Below, piece by piece: positions 52,221 through 60,956 of a stretch of 64,000 bases of DNA; the first letter of the stretch is position 1, and each line of letters starts with the position of its first letter. The notes below the pieces were generated by a model. That model was not told the origin of the DNA. It saw nothing but the letters and a program-made list of their open reading frames with translations, and searched no databases. The DNA comes from Streptomyces finlayi (lineage in GTDB: Bacteria; Actinomycetota; Actinomycetes; Streptomycetales; Streptomycetaceae), in assembly GCF_014216315.1 (NCBI RefSeq), contig NZ_CP045702.1, forward strand, positions 4,464,001 to 4,528,000, read 5' to 3'. Made by a program: the position numbers and the translations under genes.

Positions 52221-54809
52221 ATGACCGATCCTCAGCGCGGACGCCCGACCACCAACGCCATGCGGCGCGCACTCAAGCGCGCCCGGGACGGCGTCGCCCT
52301 CGATGTGACCGAGGCCGCCGTGCTGCTCCAGGCGCGCGGCGACGATCTGACGGACCTCGCCGGGTCCGCCGCCCGGGTGCGGGACGCCGGGCTCGACGCG
52401 GCGGGCCGGCCAGGCGTCATCACGTACTCCCGCAAGGTCTTCATCCCGTTGACGCGGCTGTGCCGCGACACGTGCCACTACTGCACGTTCGTGACCGTGC
52501 CGGGGAAGCTGCGGCGCGAGGGGCACGGGATGTTCCTGTCGCCCGACGAGGTCATCGACATCGCCCGCAAGGGTGCCGAAACGGGCTGCAAGGAGGCGCT
52601 GTTCACGCTCGGCGACCGGCCCGAGGACCGCTGGCCCGAGGCACGGGAGTGGCTGGAGGCCGAGGGGTACGACGACACGCTCGCGTACGTACGGGCGATG
52701 GCGATCCGGGTCCTGGAGGAGACGGGTCTCCTTCCGCACCTCAACCCGGGCGTACTGACGTGGACCGACCTTCAGCGGCTCAAGCCCGTCGCACCGTCCA
52801 TGGGCATGATGCTGGAGACGACGGCGACCCGCCTGTGGTCCGAGCCCGGCGGCCCGCACCACGGCTCACCGGACAAGGAGCCCGCGGTGCGGCTGCGGGT
52901 GCTGGAGGACGCGGGCCGTTCCAACGTCCCGTTCACCACCGGCATCCTGATCGGGATCGGCGAGTCGTACGAGGAGCGCGCCGACTCCCTCTTCGAGCTG
53001 CGCAAGACGGCCCGCGCCTACCACGGCATCCAGGAAGTCATCGTGCAGAACTTCCGCGCCAAGCCGGACACGGCGATGCGCGGGATGCCGGACGCCGAAC
53101 TGGAGGAACTGGCGGCGGCGATCGCCGTGGCCCGCCACATCCTCGGCCCGTCCGCCCGCATCCAGGCCCCGCCGAACCTCGTCGACGCGGAGTACGCCCT
53201 TCTCATCGGCGCGGGGATCGACGACTGGGGCGGCGTCTCGCCGCTCACCCCCGACCATGTGAACCCCGAGCGCCCCTGGCCGCACATCGACGAACTGGCC
53301 GCGAAGACCGCCGAGTCGGGCTTCCAGCTCCGTGAACGCCTCACCATCTACCCGGAGTTCGTCCAGCGCGGCGAGCCATGGCTCGACCCCCGACTCCTCC
53401 CGCACGTGCGGGCCCTCGCCGACCCGGAGACCGGGCTCGCGAAGGAGGGGGCGATCCCGGCGGGGCTGCCCTGGCAGGAGCCCGACGAGGGCTTCAGCGC
53501 CTCCGGCCGTACCGACCTGCACCGCACGATCGACACCGAGGGCCGCACCGGCGACCGGCGCGACGACTTCGACGAGGTGTACGGGGACTGGGAGGCCCTC
53601 CGTGAGGCGGCGGCGCCGGGCATGGTGCCGTCCCGCATCGACGGGGACGTACGCCAGGCCCTGAGCCAGGCCGCCGACGACCCGACGAAGCTCACCGACG
53701 AGCAGGCGCTCGCCCTGCTGCACGCGGACGGCCCGGCGCTCGACGAGCTGTGCCGGATCGCGGACACGCTGCGCCGGGACGTGGTCGGGGACGACATCAC
53801 GTACATCGTCACGCGGAACATCAACTTCACCAACGTCTGCTACACCGGCTGCCGGTTCTGCGCCTTCGCCCAGCGGCGTACGGACGCCGACGCGTACACC
53901 CTCTCGCTCGACCAGGTCGCCGACCGTGCCGCACAGGCGTGGGACGTCGGCGCGGTCGAGGTCTGCATGCAGGGCGGCATCCACCCCGACCTGCCGGGCA
54001 CGGCGTACTTCGACATCGCGCGGGCCGTGAAGGAACGCGTCCCCGGCATGCACGTGCACGCGTTCTCGCCGATGGAGGTCGTCAACGGGGCCACCCGCAC
54101 CGGGCTCTCCGTCCGCGACTGGCTGACCGCCGCGAAGGAGGCGGGCCTGGACTCGATCCCCGGCACGGCGGCCGAGATCCTCGACGACGAGGTCCGCTGG
54201 GTCCTCACGAAGGGCAAACTGCCGACGGCCACCTGGCTCGAGGTCATCAGGACCGCCCACGAGGTGGGTCTGCGTTCGTCCTCGACCATGATGTACGGGC
54301 ATGTCGACCAGCCGCGCCACTGGCTCGGACACCTGCGGACGCTGGCGAACCTCCAGCAGGAGACCGGCGGCTTCACCGAGTTCGTGACGCTGCCGTTCAT
54401 CCACACCAACGCGCCCGTCTACCTGGCGGGCATCGCCCGACCCGGCCCGACCGACCGCGACAACCGCGCGGTCACCGCGATGGCCCGGCTCCTCCTGCAC
54501 CCGCACATCACCAACATCCAGACGAGCTGGGTGAAGCTGGGCGCGGAGGGTGCGGCGGAGATGCTGCGCTCGGGCGCCAACGACGTGGGCGGCACCCTCA
54601 TGGAGGAGACCATCTCCCGGATGGCCGGATCGGGTTACGGCTCCCACCGCTCCGTGCAGGACCTCGTCGCCATCGCCGACCTCGCGGGCCGCCCGGCGAA
54701 GCCGCGTACGACGCTGTACGGCGAGGTGCCGGCCGAGCGCGTCGCGTCGGCCGCCGCGTCGGACGGGCACCTGCCGGAGCTGCTGCCGCTCCTGCCGGAG
54801 AAGCCGTGA
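52221..54809 (+). CDS. fbiC: FO synthase (CofG-CofH fusion, FbiC type)
   Basis: An 862-residue bifunctional radical SAM enzyme from ATG 52221. The first half has CRDTCHYCTF, the second CYTGCRFCAF; both bind [4Fe-4S] clusters. HIDELAAKTAESGF and IQTSWVKLGAEGAAEML are CofG/CofH stretches. It makes FO (the deazaflavin chromophore of F420) from tyrosine and the pyrimidine ribitylamine. FbiC fusion is the actinobacterial form. It supports the F420 assignment for the LLM proteins in the window. No F420 polyglutamylation gene is nearby. Confidence 0.93.
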   Translation: MTDPQRGRPTTNAMRRALKRARDGVALDVTEAAVLLQARGDDLTDLAGSAARVRDAGLDAAGRPGVITYSRKVFIPLTRLCRDTCHYCTFVTVPGKLRREGHGMFLSPDEVIDIARKGAETGCKEALFTLGDRPEDRWPEAREWLEAEGYDDTLAYVRAMAIRVLEETGLLPHLNPGVLTWTDLQRLKPVAPSMGMMLETTATRLWSEPGGPHHGSPDKEPAVRLRVLEDAGRSNVPFTTGILIGIGESYEERADSLFELRKTARAYHGIQEVIVQNFRAKPDTAMRGMPDAELEELAAAIAVARHILGPSARIQAPPNLVDAEYALLIGAGIDDWGGVSPLTPDHVNPERPWPHIDELAAKTAESGFQLRERLTIYPEFVQRGEPWLDPRLLPHVRALADPETGLAKEGAIPAGLPWQEPDEGFSASGRTDLHRTIDTEGRTGDRRDDFDEVYGDWEALREAAAPGMVPSRIDGDVRQALSQAADDPTKLTDEQALALLHADGPALDELCRIADTLRRDVVGDDITYIVTRNINFTNVCYTGCRFCAFAQRRTDADAYTLSLDQVADRAAQAWDVGAVEVCMQGGIHPDLPGTAYFDIARAVKERVPGMHVHAFSPMEVVNGATRTGLSVRDWLTAAKEAGLDSIPGTAAEILDDEVRWVLTKGKLPTATWLEVIRTAHEVGLRSSSTMMYGHVDQPRHWLGHLRTLANLQQETGGFTEFVTLPFIHTNAPVYLAGIARPGPTDRDNRAVTAMARLLLHPHITNIQTSWVKLGAEGAAEMLRSGANDVGGTLMEETISRMAGSGYGSHRSVQDLVAIADLAGRPAKPRTTLYGEVPAERVASAAASDGHLPELLPLLPEKP

Positions 54810-55141
54810 TCACGCGTGGCACATGTGCTGCGCTGTGGCGCTGTGTGCCTACGCGGGCGAAGAGGACCTCGCGCTGATCAAGGAGGTCGCGGTCAGGACC
54901 GGCGCATCCGCGACAGCACCGGCCGGGAGATCCGGATACGGGTACGGGGAAGGGCTCGGCCGGCACGCTGAATGCGTCGCGGCCGGGCACGCCTCCCATT
55001 CCGGAAAACCATGAGGAATGCCGTTCAAAAGCTGCTCCGGCGAGCTACTGCGTACATTCCGTTCCACCCCTGATCGCGCCGTTCCCGTTCGATTACAGTG
55101 CTTGCGCAGTCGCACGCCGGCATTCGGAGGGAAGGGGCACG
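54810..55141. other. 332-bp intergenic gap
   Basis: No firm gene. A 63-codon frame (54823-55014, starting MCCAVALCAYAGEEDLAL) exists but has no good ribosome site and no recognisable family. Promoter elements of the downstream gene are probably in the second half. Confidence 0.4.
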
Positions 55142-56257
55142 GTGAGCACAGGGACCACAGCTGTCTGGGGCCGTGTCGAACAGCAGGACTTCCGCAGCCG
55201 GGTCCGCGGCGCACTGCTCGGCGGCGCCATCGGGGACGCGCTCGGCGCGGGCGTCACCGGGCTCACGCTGGAGCAGATCCGCGAGGCCCACGGTGCGGAG
55301 TCGGTCACCGATTTCGTACCCGCGCACGGCAGACGCGGTGCCGTCACCGCCGTCACCCAGCTCACCCTGTTCACCGTCGACGGGCTGATCCGCGCCCAGG
55401 TCCGCCGCGACACCGGCGCCTGGCACCCGCCCACCGACGTGCACCGCGCCCATCTCCGCTGGTCCGCGACCCAGCGCGACTGGGGTCCCGACGAACGCCG
55501 CGCCGGAGACGGCTGGCTCGCCCGCGAGGAGTGGCTGTACGCCCGCCGGGCCCCCTCCCGCGCCTGCCTCACCGGCTTCGGCGACGCCGTGATGGGCACG
55601 CTGGACCAGCCGAAGAACCCCACGGCCCGGGACGCGGCCGCCCTCACCCGCTCCGCACCCTTCGGGCTCCTGGTCGGCTGGGAGCCGCAGCTCGTCCTCC
55701 AGCTGGCCGTCGAGTGCGCCGCGCAGAGCCACGGTCACGCCACCGCCCAGCTCGCCGCCGGAGCCCTGGCCGTCATGGTGCACGGACTGGCCCGCGGTGA
55801 GACGCTGGACGGCTCCGTGCAGCACGCCCTGGGCCTGCTGGCGGGCCGTCCGGGCCAGGAGCCGGTCACCGAAGCGCTCAAGAAGGCCCTCGGCTCCGTA
55901 CGCCAGGGCATCCCGGGCCCGGCCCTCATCGAGGCACTCGGCGCCACGGACTCCGCCGAGGAGGTCCTCGCCGTGGCCCTGTACTGCGCCCTGGTGGGTG
56001 AGGACGTCCGACACGGTCTGCGCCTCGCCGTGAACCACGGAGGTCCCTCCACGTCCACCGGGGCCGTCTGCGGCGCCCTGCTCGGCGCCCTGCACGGCGA
56101 GACGGCCCTGCCGCCCGCCTGGCTCGCCGAGCTGGAGGGGCGGTCCACCCTTCTCCAGCTCGCCGACGACTTCGCGATGGAGATGACCCAGGGTCCCGCA
56201 CTGCACAGCCCGACCGCCGTCGCCGCCGGCTGGCTGGCCCGCTACCCGCGGGCGTGA
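55142..56257 (+). CDS. ADP-ribosylglycohydrolase-like protein lacking metal ligands
   Basis: A 371-residue protein with the ADP-ribosylglycohydrolase (ARH/DraG) fold: GALLGGAIGDALGAG near the N-terminus and LFTVDGLIRAQV after the first metal loop. The family's two metal-binding motifs are altered: where a T-D-D-T-Q is usual, AVTAVTQLTLF is found, and where GDSDST is usual, GGPSTSTGAVCG is found. So the Mg ligands are missing in both, suggesting an inactive, ligand-binding relative. No operon partner is visible. Confidence 0.75.
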   Translation: MSTGTTAVWGRVEQQDFRSRVRGALLGGAIGDALGAGVTGLTLEQIREAHGAESVTDFVPAHGRRGAVTAVTQLTLFTVDGLIRAQVRRDTGAWHPPTDVHRAHLRWSATQRDWGPDERRAGDGWLAREEWLYARRAPSRACLTGFGDAVMGTLDQPKNPTARDAAALTRSAPFGLLVGWEPQLVLQLAVECAAQSHGHATAQLAAGALAVMVHGLARGETLDGSVQHALGLLAGRPGQEPVTEALKKALGSVRQGIPGPALIEALGATDSAEEVLAVALYCALVGEDVRHGLRLAVNHGGPSTSTGAVCGALLGALHGETALPPAWLAELEGRSTLLQLADDFAMEMTQGPALHSPTAVAAGWLARYPRA

Positions 56258-56351
56258 GCGCGGCATGAGAGAGGGGATGGCGGCCCCCGGCCCGTCACCC
56301 CCTCCCGGTCATCCGGCCTCCCGGTCATCCGGCCTCGCGGCCGTACGGAGG

Positions 56352-56610
56352 TCAGTCCTTCACACCCTCACGGACCACCGGGTCCGCGGGTCCGGCCTGC
56401 GCGGGAAGTCCCGCGCCGCCCGCCGCGTCCCCGCCGTCGCCGTCCGTGTTGATCCGCTCGATGATCGCGTCGCGCTCCGGGGTGTCCTCCGGCTTGACGA
56501 AGCCGATGACGACGTAGAGCACCAGCGAGATCGCCAGCGGCAGGGCCACCTGGTACTGGAGCGCCACATCCGTCTTCACCGAACCGTCGAGGTTGTAGTT
56601 GGTGACCTGG
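56352..56610 (-). pseudogene. Membrane transporter C-terminal fragment
   Basis: The frame shows one membrane helix (YQVALPLAISLVLYVVIGFVKPEDTP) followed by a charged tail. Upstream codons read VTNYNLDGSVKTDVALQ. This looks like the last helix of a polytopic permease whose other helices are missing, cut at about 56610. The family cannot be named. An ATG at 56579 could allow a 75-residue protein, but a lone tail helix is more likely a relic. Confidence 0.5.
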
Positions 56611-56689
56611 CAGCGGACACAGGATGGGCGGGCACTTCGTCAGGCTGCGCAGAGGCCGGAAACCCGTCCTGGATGAGCACGTACGACGA

Positions 56690-56719
56690 GGCCGCACGGG
56701 ATGCGGGTCCCGTGCGGCC
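56690..56719 (-). terminator. Terminator of the minus-strand SDR gene
   Basis: GGCCGCACGGGA and TCCCGTGCGGCC form a perfect 12-bp stem with a 6-base loop, 27 bases beyond the SDR stop. Confidence 0.8.
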
Positions 56720-56746
56720 TGGCGAGGAGGAGAACTGCCCCTGCTG

Positions 56747-57529
56747 TCAGCGCATCAGCTCTCCGGCGTTGACCAGAAGCGACTGCCCGGTGATCGACCG
56801 CGCCCGGTCGGAGGCCAGGAACACCACGGCCTCCGCCACGTCCCCGTCGGTGGCCGGTTCGGGCAGCACCATGCGTGCCGTGAGTCCGGCCAGCACCTTC
56901 TCCTCGGACACGCCCTCGGTGTGCGCGGCGAACTTCACGTACGCCTGCACCGGCGGACCCCACATCCAGCCGGGCAGCACCGTGTTCACCCGTATCCGGT
57001 GCGGCCCCAGTTCCTGCGCCAGTGAGTACATGGCGGACGTCAGCGCCCCCTTCGAGGCCGCGTACGCCGCCTGCCGCACCTGCGTCGGGGCGGCCACCGC
57101 GGACTGCGTACCGATGATGACCACCGACCCGCCGCGCTCCTTCAGGGCGGGCAGGCAGGCCCGCGTCATCCGCAGCGTCCCGAGCAGGTTGACGTCGAGC
57201 ACCGACCGCCAGGCGGCGAAGTCGGCATCCTCCAGGCCGCCGAAGTGGGTGTCCAGGGCGGCCACGTGGACCACCGCGTCGATCCCGCCGAACCGTGCGA
57301 CCGCGAGTGCGGCGAGGGACCGGCACTGCTCCTCGTCGGTGACGTCGGCCGTCAGTGAGGCCGTGTGCAGGCCCGCCGGATCGATCTCGGTGGCGGTCCT
57401 GGTCAGATTCGCCGCCGTACGCGCCCCGAGAACCGCGCGGCCCCCGTCCCGCACCACGGCGGCAGCGACCTGATGCCCGAGGCCCGCGCCGACGCCCGAC
57501 ACGACGACGGTCTTCCCCGCGAGCAGCAT
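56747..57529 (-). CDS. Short-chain dehydrogenase/reductase
   Basis: A 260-residue classical SDR from ATG 57529 (MLLAGKTVVVSGVGAGLGHQ). GVGAGLG cofactor site, the N-A-A-L-like segment VHVAALDTHFGG, catalytic serine in IIGTQSAVAAP, YAASKGA and VNTVLPGWMWGPP are present. The substrate is unknown. It is divergent from the EthD-like gene; the intergenic region has a CTGAC-N5-GTCAG site shared with the 31-37 kb operon, so the two are likely co-regulated. Confidence 0.85.
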   Translation of the reverse strand: MLLAGKTVVVSGVGAGLGHQVAAAVVRDGGRAVLGARTAANLTRTATEIDPAGLHTASLTADVTDEEQCRSLAALAVARFGGIDAVVHVAALDTHFGGLEDADFAAWRSVLDVNLLGTLRMTRACLPALKERGGSVVIIGTQSAVAAPTQVRQAAYAASKGALTSAMYSLAQELGPHRIRVNTVLPGWMWGPPVQAYVKFAAHTEGVSEEKVLAGLTARMVLPEPATDGDVAEAVVFLASDRARSITGQSLLVNAGELMR

Positions 57530-57556
57530 GGGCGCCTCCCGGCTCTGGCAGTTCTT

Positions 57557-57571
57557 CTGACGGAGCGTCAG
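57557..57571. promoter_or_regulatory. CTGAC-N5-GTCAG site between the SDR and EthD-like genes
   Basis: CTGACGGAGCGTCAG, a perfect dyad match to the sites at 32797 and 32859. It sits 27 bases from the SDR start and 37 from the EthD-like start, so it may control both genes. Confidence 0.7.
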
Positions 57572-57608
57572 AGTAGGGCGACCTGGCGAAGCAGGGAAGG
57601 GGAACGGC

Positions 57609-58448
57609 ATGAGCGAGGAGACACGCGGCGACCTGTACGCGGAGCTGGCGGCGGTGGGGCCGTACGGAGTCCACCCCGGGCACGCGCTGATCACCATGGT
57701 GGAGCCGCATCAGGGCCATGAGTACGCGTACAACCGCTGGTACGAGGACGATCACTTCTACGGCGGCGCGATGGCGATGCCCTGGATGTTCGCGGGCCGG
57801 CGCTGGGTCGCCACCCGGGAGCTCCAGGAACTGCGCTACCCGGAGAAGTCGGCGGTGGCCCAGCCGGTCGGGGCCGGGTGCTATCTGTCCACGTACTGGG
57901 TGACGGACGGGCGCTACGAGGAGCACATGAAGTGGACCGTGGCGATCAACAAGCGGCTCAACCGGGACGGCCGCGTCTACCAGGGCCGCACCCACGTCTT
58001 CACCGCGTTCCAGGACCACGAGGCGACCGTCTACCGCGACGGGGCCGCGGGCCCGCGCGACGTCCACGCGCTCGATCATCCGTATGAGGGGCTCGTGCTC
58101 CAGGTCGTCGATACCGAGGGACCGGAGCAGCGCGCGGAACTGCTGGAGTGGCTGCGCTCGCGGCATCTGCCGAAGCTGCTCGCCGGGTCACCGGCGGCGA
58201 TGGTCACGGTCTTCCGTCCCACGCCGCTGCCGGGGGACCGGATGACCTACGTGAAGCAGGTCGAGGGCGTGGACACCCGGCTGACCCTGCTGTGGTTTCT
58301 CCAGGAGGACCCGCGTGCCTGCTGGACGAAGCACTTCATGGGGCTCGACGGGGCGGTCGCCGCATCGGGCCTGGGGCGGGTCGAACTGGTGGCGCCGTTC
58401 CTTCCGACTGTGCCGGGGACGGACCGGTACGTCGATCAGTTGCGCTGA
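57609..58448 (+). CDS. EthD-like/dimeric alpha-beta barrel protein
   Basis: A 279-residue soluble protein from ATG 57609. It has two ferredoxin-like halves suggestive of a dimeric alpha/beta barrel (HALITMVEPHQGHEYAYNRWYEDDHFYGG and ALDHPYEGLVLQVVDTEGPEQRAELLEWL). W/Y-E-D-D-H-like motifs in the first half resemble EthD-type proteins. Similar proteins sit with SDR and other catabolic genes and have unknown function. It is probably cotranscribed only with itself; the divergent SDR shares its promoter region. Confidence 0.65.
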   Translation: MSEETRGDLYAELAAVGPYGVHPGHALITMVEPHQGHEYAYNRWYEDDHFYGGAMAMPWMFAGRRWVATRELQELRYPEKSAVAQPVGAGCYLSTYWVTDGRYEEHMKWTVAINKRLNRDGRVYQGRTHVFTAFQDHEATVYRDGAAGPRDVHALDHPYEGLVLQVVDTEGPEQRAELLEWLRSRHLPKLLAGSPAAMVTVFRPTPLPGDRMTYVKQVEGVDTRLTLLWFLQEDPRACWTKHFMGLDGAVAASGLGRVELVAPFLPTVPGTDRYVDQLR

Positions 58449-58546
58449 CGGGCGGGCGGATCGGGCCGAGCCCTCTCGGCCAGGACGGCGGACCAGTCGA
58501 GAGGGCTCCAGTCGTTGATGCGCCTGTGTTCTAAGGGCAGCACCGG

Positions 58547-58753
58547 TCAGGCGTTGACGGTGCCCGTAGCGACATCCCGCACGAAGGCATTCCACGCACC
58601 GGACACGAAGGTGAGCGAGGGACCCTCCGGGGCCTTCGAGTCACGCACGGCAATGGCCTGCGCGAGCGGGGACTTGACCTCGACGCACGCGCCGTTGCCG
58701 CCCGAGTAAGAGGACTTCGTCCAGATATCCGTAGCACCCTGAAGAATAGCCAT
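58547..58753 (-). CDS. DUF397 domain protein
   Basis: A 68-residue DUF397 protein from ATG 58753, 5 bases after GGAG (MAILQGATDIWTKSSYSGGNGACVEV). The pattern W-x-KSSYSG-x-N-G-A-C-V-E-V, then VRDSK, is diagnostic. DUF397 proteins pair with XRE/DUF5753 regulators in streptomycetes (for example the BldB/WhiJ type systems). The XRE partner is just upstream at 58977-59834, in the same direction. Confidence 0.9.
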   Translation of the reverse strand: MAILQGATDIWTKSSYSGGNGACVEVKSPLAQAIAVRDSKAPEGPSLTFVSGAWNAFVRDVATGTVNA

Positions 58754-58885
58754 TTTCACTCCGGTTCAGAGAGTTGTGCGAGCGGAACAAACCGTGTTCC
58801 TGTTGGCGCGATCGACGCTACTCGCCAACTTCTCTGGATGCCGGGGCCCCTCACTCGTCCGGATGGTATATGCCCTGCGAGCCTT

Positions 58886-58931
58886 CCGCCGAGAGGTGGC
58901 GGCGGTGTACTCTTCCGCCACCTCTCGGCGG
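58886..58931. terminator. 17-bp perfect hairpin between the DUF397 and XRE genes
   Basis: CCGCCGAGAGGTGGCGG and CCGCCACCTCTCGGCGG pair perfectly around a 12-base loop. It separates the upstream XRE gene from the DUF397 gene, so the two are probably transcribed separately. Confidence 0.75.
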
Positions 58932-58976
58932 GCATCGCCTATTTCTCACAAAGCGGGCGCCGCAGGGTGACTGGAA

Positions 58977-59834
58977 TCAGCTGGTGTACCCCTTGGCGAT
59001 CCCGCTGATGAAATCGCGGGTCTGTTCCACATTCAGCGCCTGTGCCCGCAAGTGCTCGTACATGACGCTGTATCGCTGCACATCATGGGCTTTCTCCAGG
59101 TAGAGGTCGCTCGTGACTCCCTCGATGTAGACCACGCTGGAGTCCGCGGCGTCCGGGAATTCCAGAATGGCGTACTGCCCGTTGATGCCGGGGTGCGCGC
59201 CCATGCTGAACGGCAGCACCTGGACCGTCACATGGGGCAGGCTCGACTGCTCGATGAGGTGCTCCAGCTGGTCGATCATCACCTGCTTGCCGCCGACCAT
59301 CCGGTGCAGCGCGGACTCGTCGATGACGGCCCAGAGGCGCAGCGGATGCTCCAGCGCGTTGATCCGGTCCTGCCGGCGGGCCCGGACGCTGACCCGCTTC
59401 TCGATGTCGGTCGCGGCTGACTCCGGCAGCGCGCCGTTGATCAGCGCCTCGGCGTACTGCCGGGTCTGCAGCAGGCCCGGGACGACCTGGGGCTCGTACA
59501 CCCGCAAGGACTCCGCATCGGTCTCCAGACCGATGTAGACGCTGTACGGGATGTCGCCGAAGGCATGCCACCAGCCCTGCTGGCGGGAGTCCTTGGCCAT
59601 CTGCATGAGGGAGTCGACGACGCGGTGGTCCTCGACCTCGTACACCCCGCAGAGGTCGCGGACGTCACGCTGGCTGATGGAGCGGCGGCCGTTCTCCAGG
59701 CGGCTGATCTTCGACTGCGAGACCAGCAGGCGCTCCGCCACCTCCTCGGCCGTCATGCCCTTGATCTCGCGCAGGCGGCGCAGTTCCTGGCCCAACCGGC
59801 GTCGCCTGACGGTGGGATTGACGTTGGACGGCAC
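58977..59834 (-). CDS. XRE-family regulator with DUF5753 domain
   Basis: A 285-residue protein. N-terminal HTH (LRRLREIKGMTAEEVAERLLVSQSKISRLENGRR), then the DUF5753 domain (EPQVVPGLLQTRQYAEALI, VRARRQDRI, VIDESALHRMVGG, VQVLPFSMGAHPGI). Such regulators work with small DUF397 proteins; the adjacent DUF397 gene and GPP34 gene reproduce the arrangement seen near SCO4440-4442 of S. coelicolor. The signal and targets are unknown. The gene is preceded by an AT-rich promoter. Confidence 0.9.
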   Translation of the reverse strand: MPSNVNPTVRRRRLGQELRRLREIKGMTAEEVAERLLVSQSKISRLENGRRSISQRDVRDLCGVYEVEDHRVVDSLMQMAKDSRQQGWWHAFGDIPYSVYIGLETDAESLRVYEPQVVPGLLQTRQYAEALINGALPESAATDIEKRVSVRARRQDRINALEHPLRLWAVIDESALHRMVGGKQVMIDQLEHLIEQSSLPHVTVQVLPFSMGAHPGINGQYAILEFPDAADSSVVYIEGVTSDLYLEKAHDVQRYSVMYEHLRAQALNVEQTRDFISGIAKGYTS

Positions 59835-60042
59835 GGAAAGTGCACCTCCGGCTATGTAGCTGTGCGTATCTACTGCTCAGCAGATTGCCACCTGTGACCG
59901 TGGGCGCGCTGGGAAACGGCCACACGCAGGCGCGCGGGGCAGCCGGTGGACCGGCTGCCCCGCGCATGGTGCGGCTCCCGAACCGGGTCTGTGGGGACGT
60001 CGGTGCGGCGGTATTCGGTTGTCCGCGCGGTCCTCTGCGCGG

Positions 60043-60762
60043 TCAGTGGACGGACGTGTGCGCCATGCTGCCGCGGCGCGCTTGCGCCCCGGGCTGCAAC
60101 GGCACGCCTGCCGCCTGCTGGGTGCGGCGTGGCTGTACGGCCACCCCGTTCTGGACGTCCATCACGGCATGCGCCACGAGTCCGCCCATGGGGTCGTGTC
60201 TGATCAGGTCCCGGAGCCGTGAGCGCGATGAACGCCCCTCGTTCCCGGGGTACAGGTGCTTGCCGAGTCCGACCGCGTGGGCCAGTGCGGCGAGCGCCGC
60301 GGTCCGCGGGTCCGGCGGTACGCCGGTGCGGATCGCGCTGTCCAGCCGGTTTCTGATGTCCCGGCTGATTGCCGTGTCCGTCGCTTGGTAGCGAGTCGTC
60401 GGCAGCACTCCGCACATCTGGCCCGAGACGGCATGCACCATGCCGCACCGCTCCAGATGAGCGAGGTAGATCTGGCGCAGCCCCAGTCGGGGCCCGCCTA
60501 TCCAGTGGACGGCCCGGACCGGGCTGCCGCGACGGCGCAGCAGTTCCAGTGCGGAGTCCAGAGTCGGATCTCCTGTCGGCCGTGGCATCACCACGGCGAT
60601 ACGATCCCCGTCAGGGGCTATCCGTCCTGCCAGAGCCAGCTCTACTAGCTGTGCCCCGGCCAGGCCGAGGTCGAGCGACTGCGGCTGCGCTGTGGTACCC
60701 GTGGTCGGGTCCAGAGCGAGCAACAGAAGCTCCTCCGGAATTGTTCTGCGGCTCCTGCCCAT
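60043..60762 (-). CDS. GPP34 (GOLPH3-like) family protein
   Basis: A 239-residue protein starting MGRSRRTIPEELLLLALDPTTG. The GPP34 pattern (EELLLLALDP, LGLAGAQLVELALAGRI, TTRYQATDTAISRDIRNRL) is recognisable. In eukaryotes the family binds phosphoinositides; in actinobacteria its role is unknown, often beside XRE/DUF397 genes, as here. A second stretch of helices (AALAALAHAVGLG) completes the fold. No signal peptide. Confidence 0.85.
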   Translation of the reverse strand: MGRSRRTIPEELLLLALDPTTGTTAQPQSLDLGLAGAQLVELALAGRIAPDGDRIAVVMPRPTGDPTLDSALELLRRRGSPVRAVHWIGGPRLGLRQIYLAHLERCGMVHAVSGQMCGVLPTTRYQATDTAISRDIRNRLDSAIRTGVPPDPRTAALAALAHAVGLGKHLYPGNEGRSSRSRLRDLIRHDPMGGLVAHAVMDVQNGVAVQPRRTQQAAGVPLQPGAQARRGSMAHTSVH

Positions 60763-60956
60763 CCATGCCTCCCCGCGTGGATGAGTGACAGGGTGACCCC
60801 TCTCACATTGGTCTGTCGAGAGCGCCTGGGTGCTTTGTATGGGAACCAGTAGGTATGTCGTTCTCGTCTAGCAGCCAGGCCAGGGGTTCACACAGGACAC
60901 TGGTAGATGGTTCGGACAGCGCGGGGTTGCTCCCGCAGCGCATGGAGGAGGCATCG

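Noticed and set aside
54823..55014. 63-codon ORF MCCAVALCAYAGEEDL... after FO synthase
   Set aside because: No ribosome site or family recognised; kept only as a comment in the gap entry.
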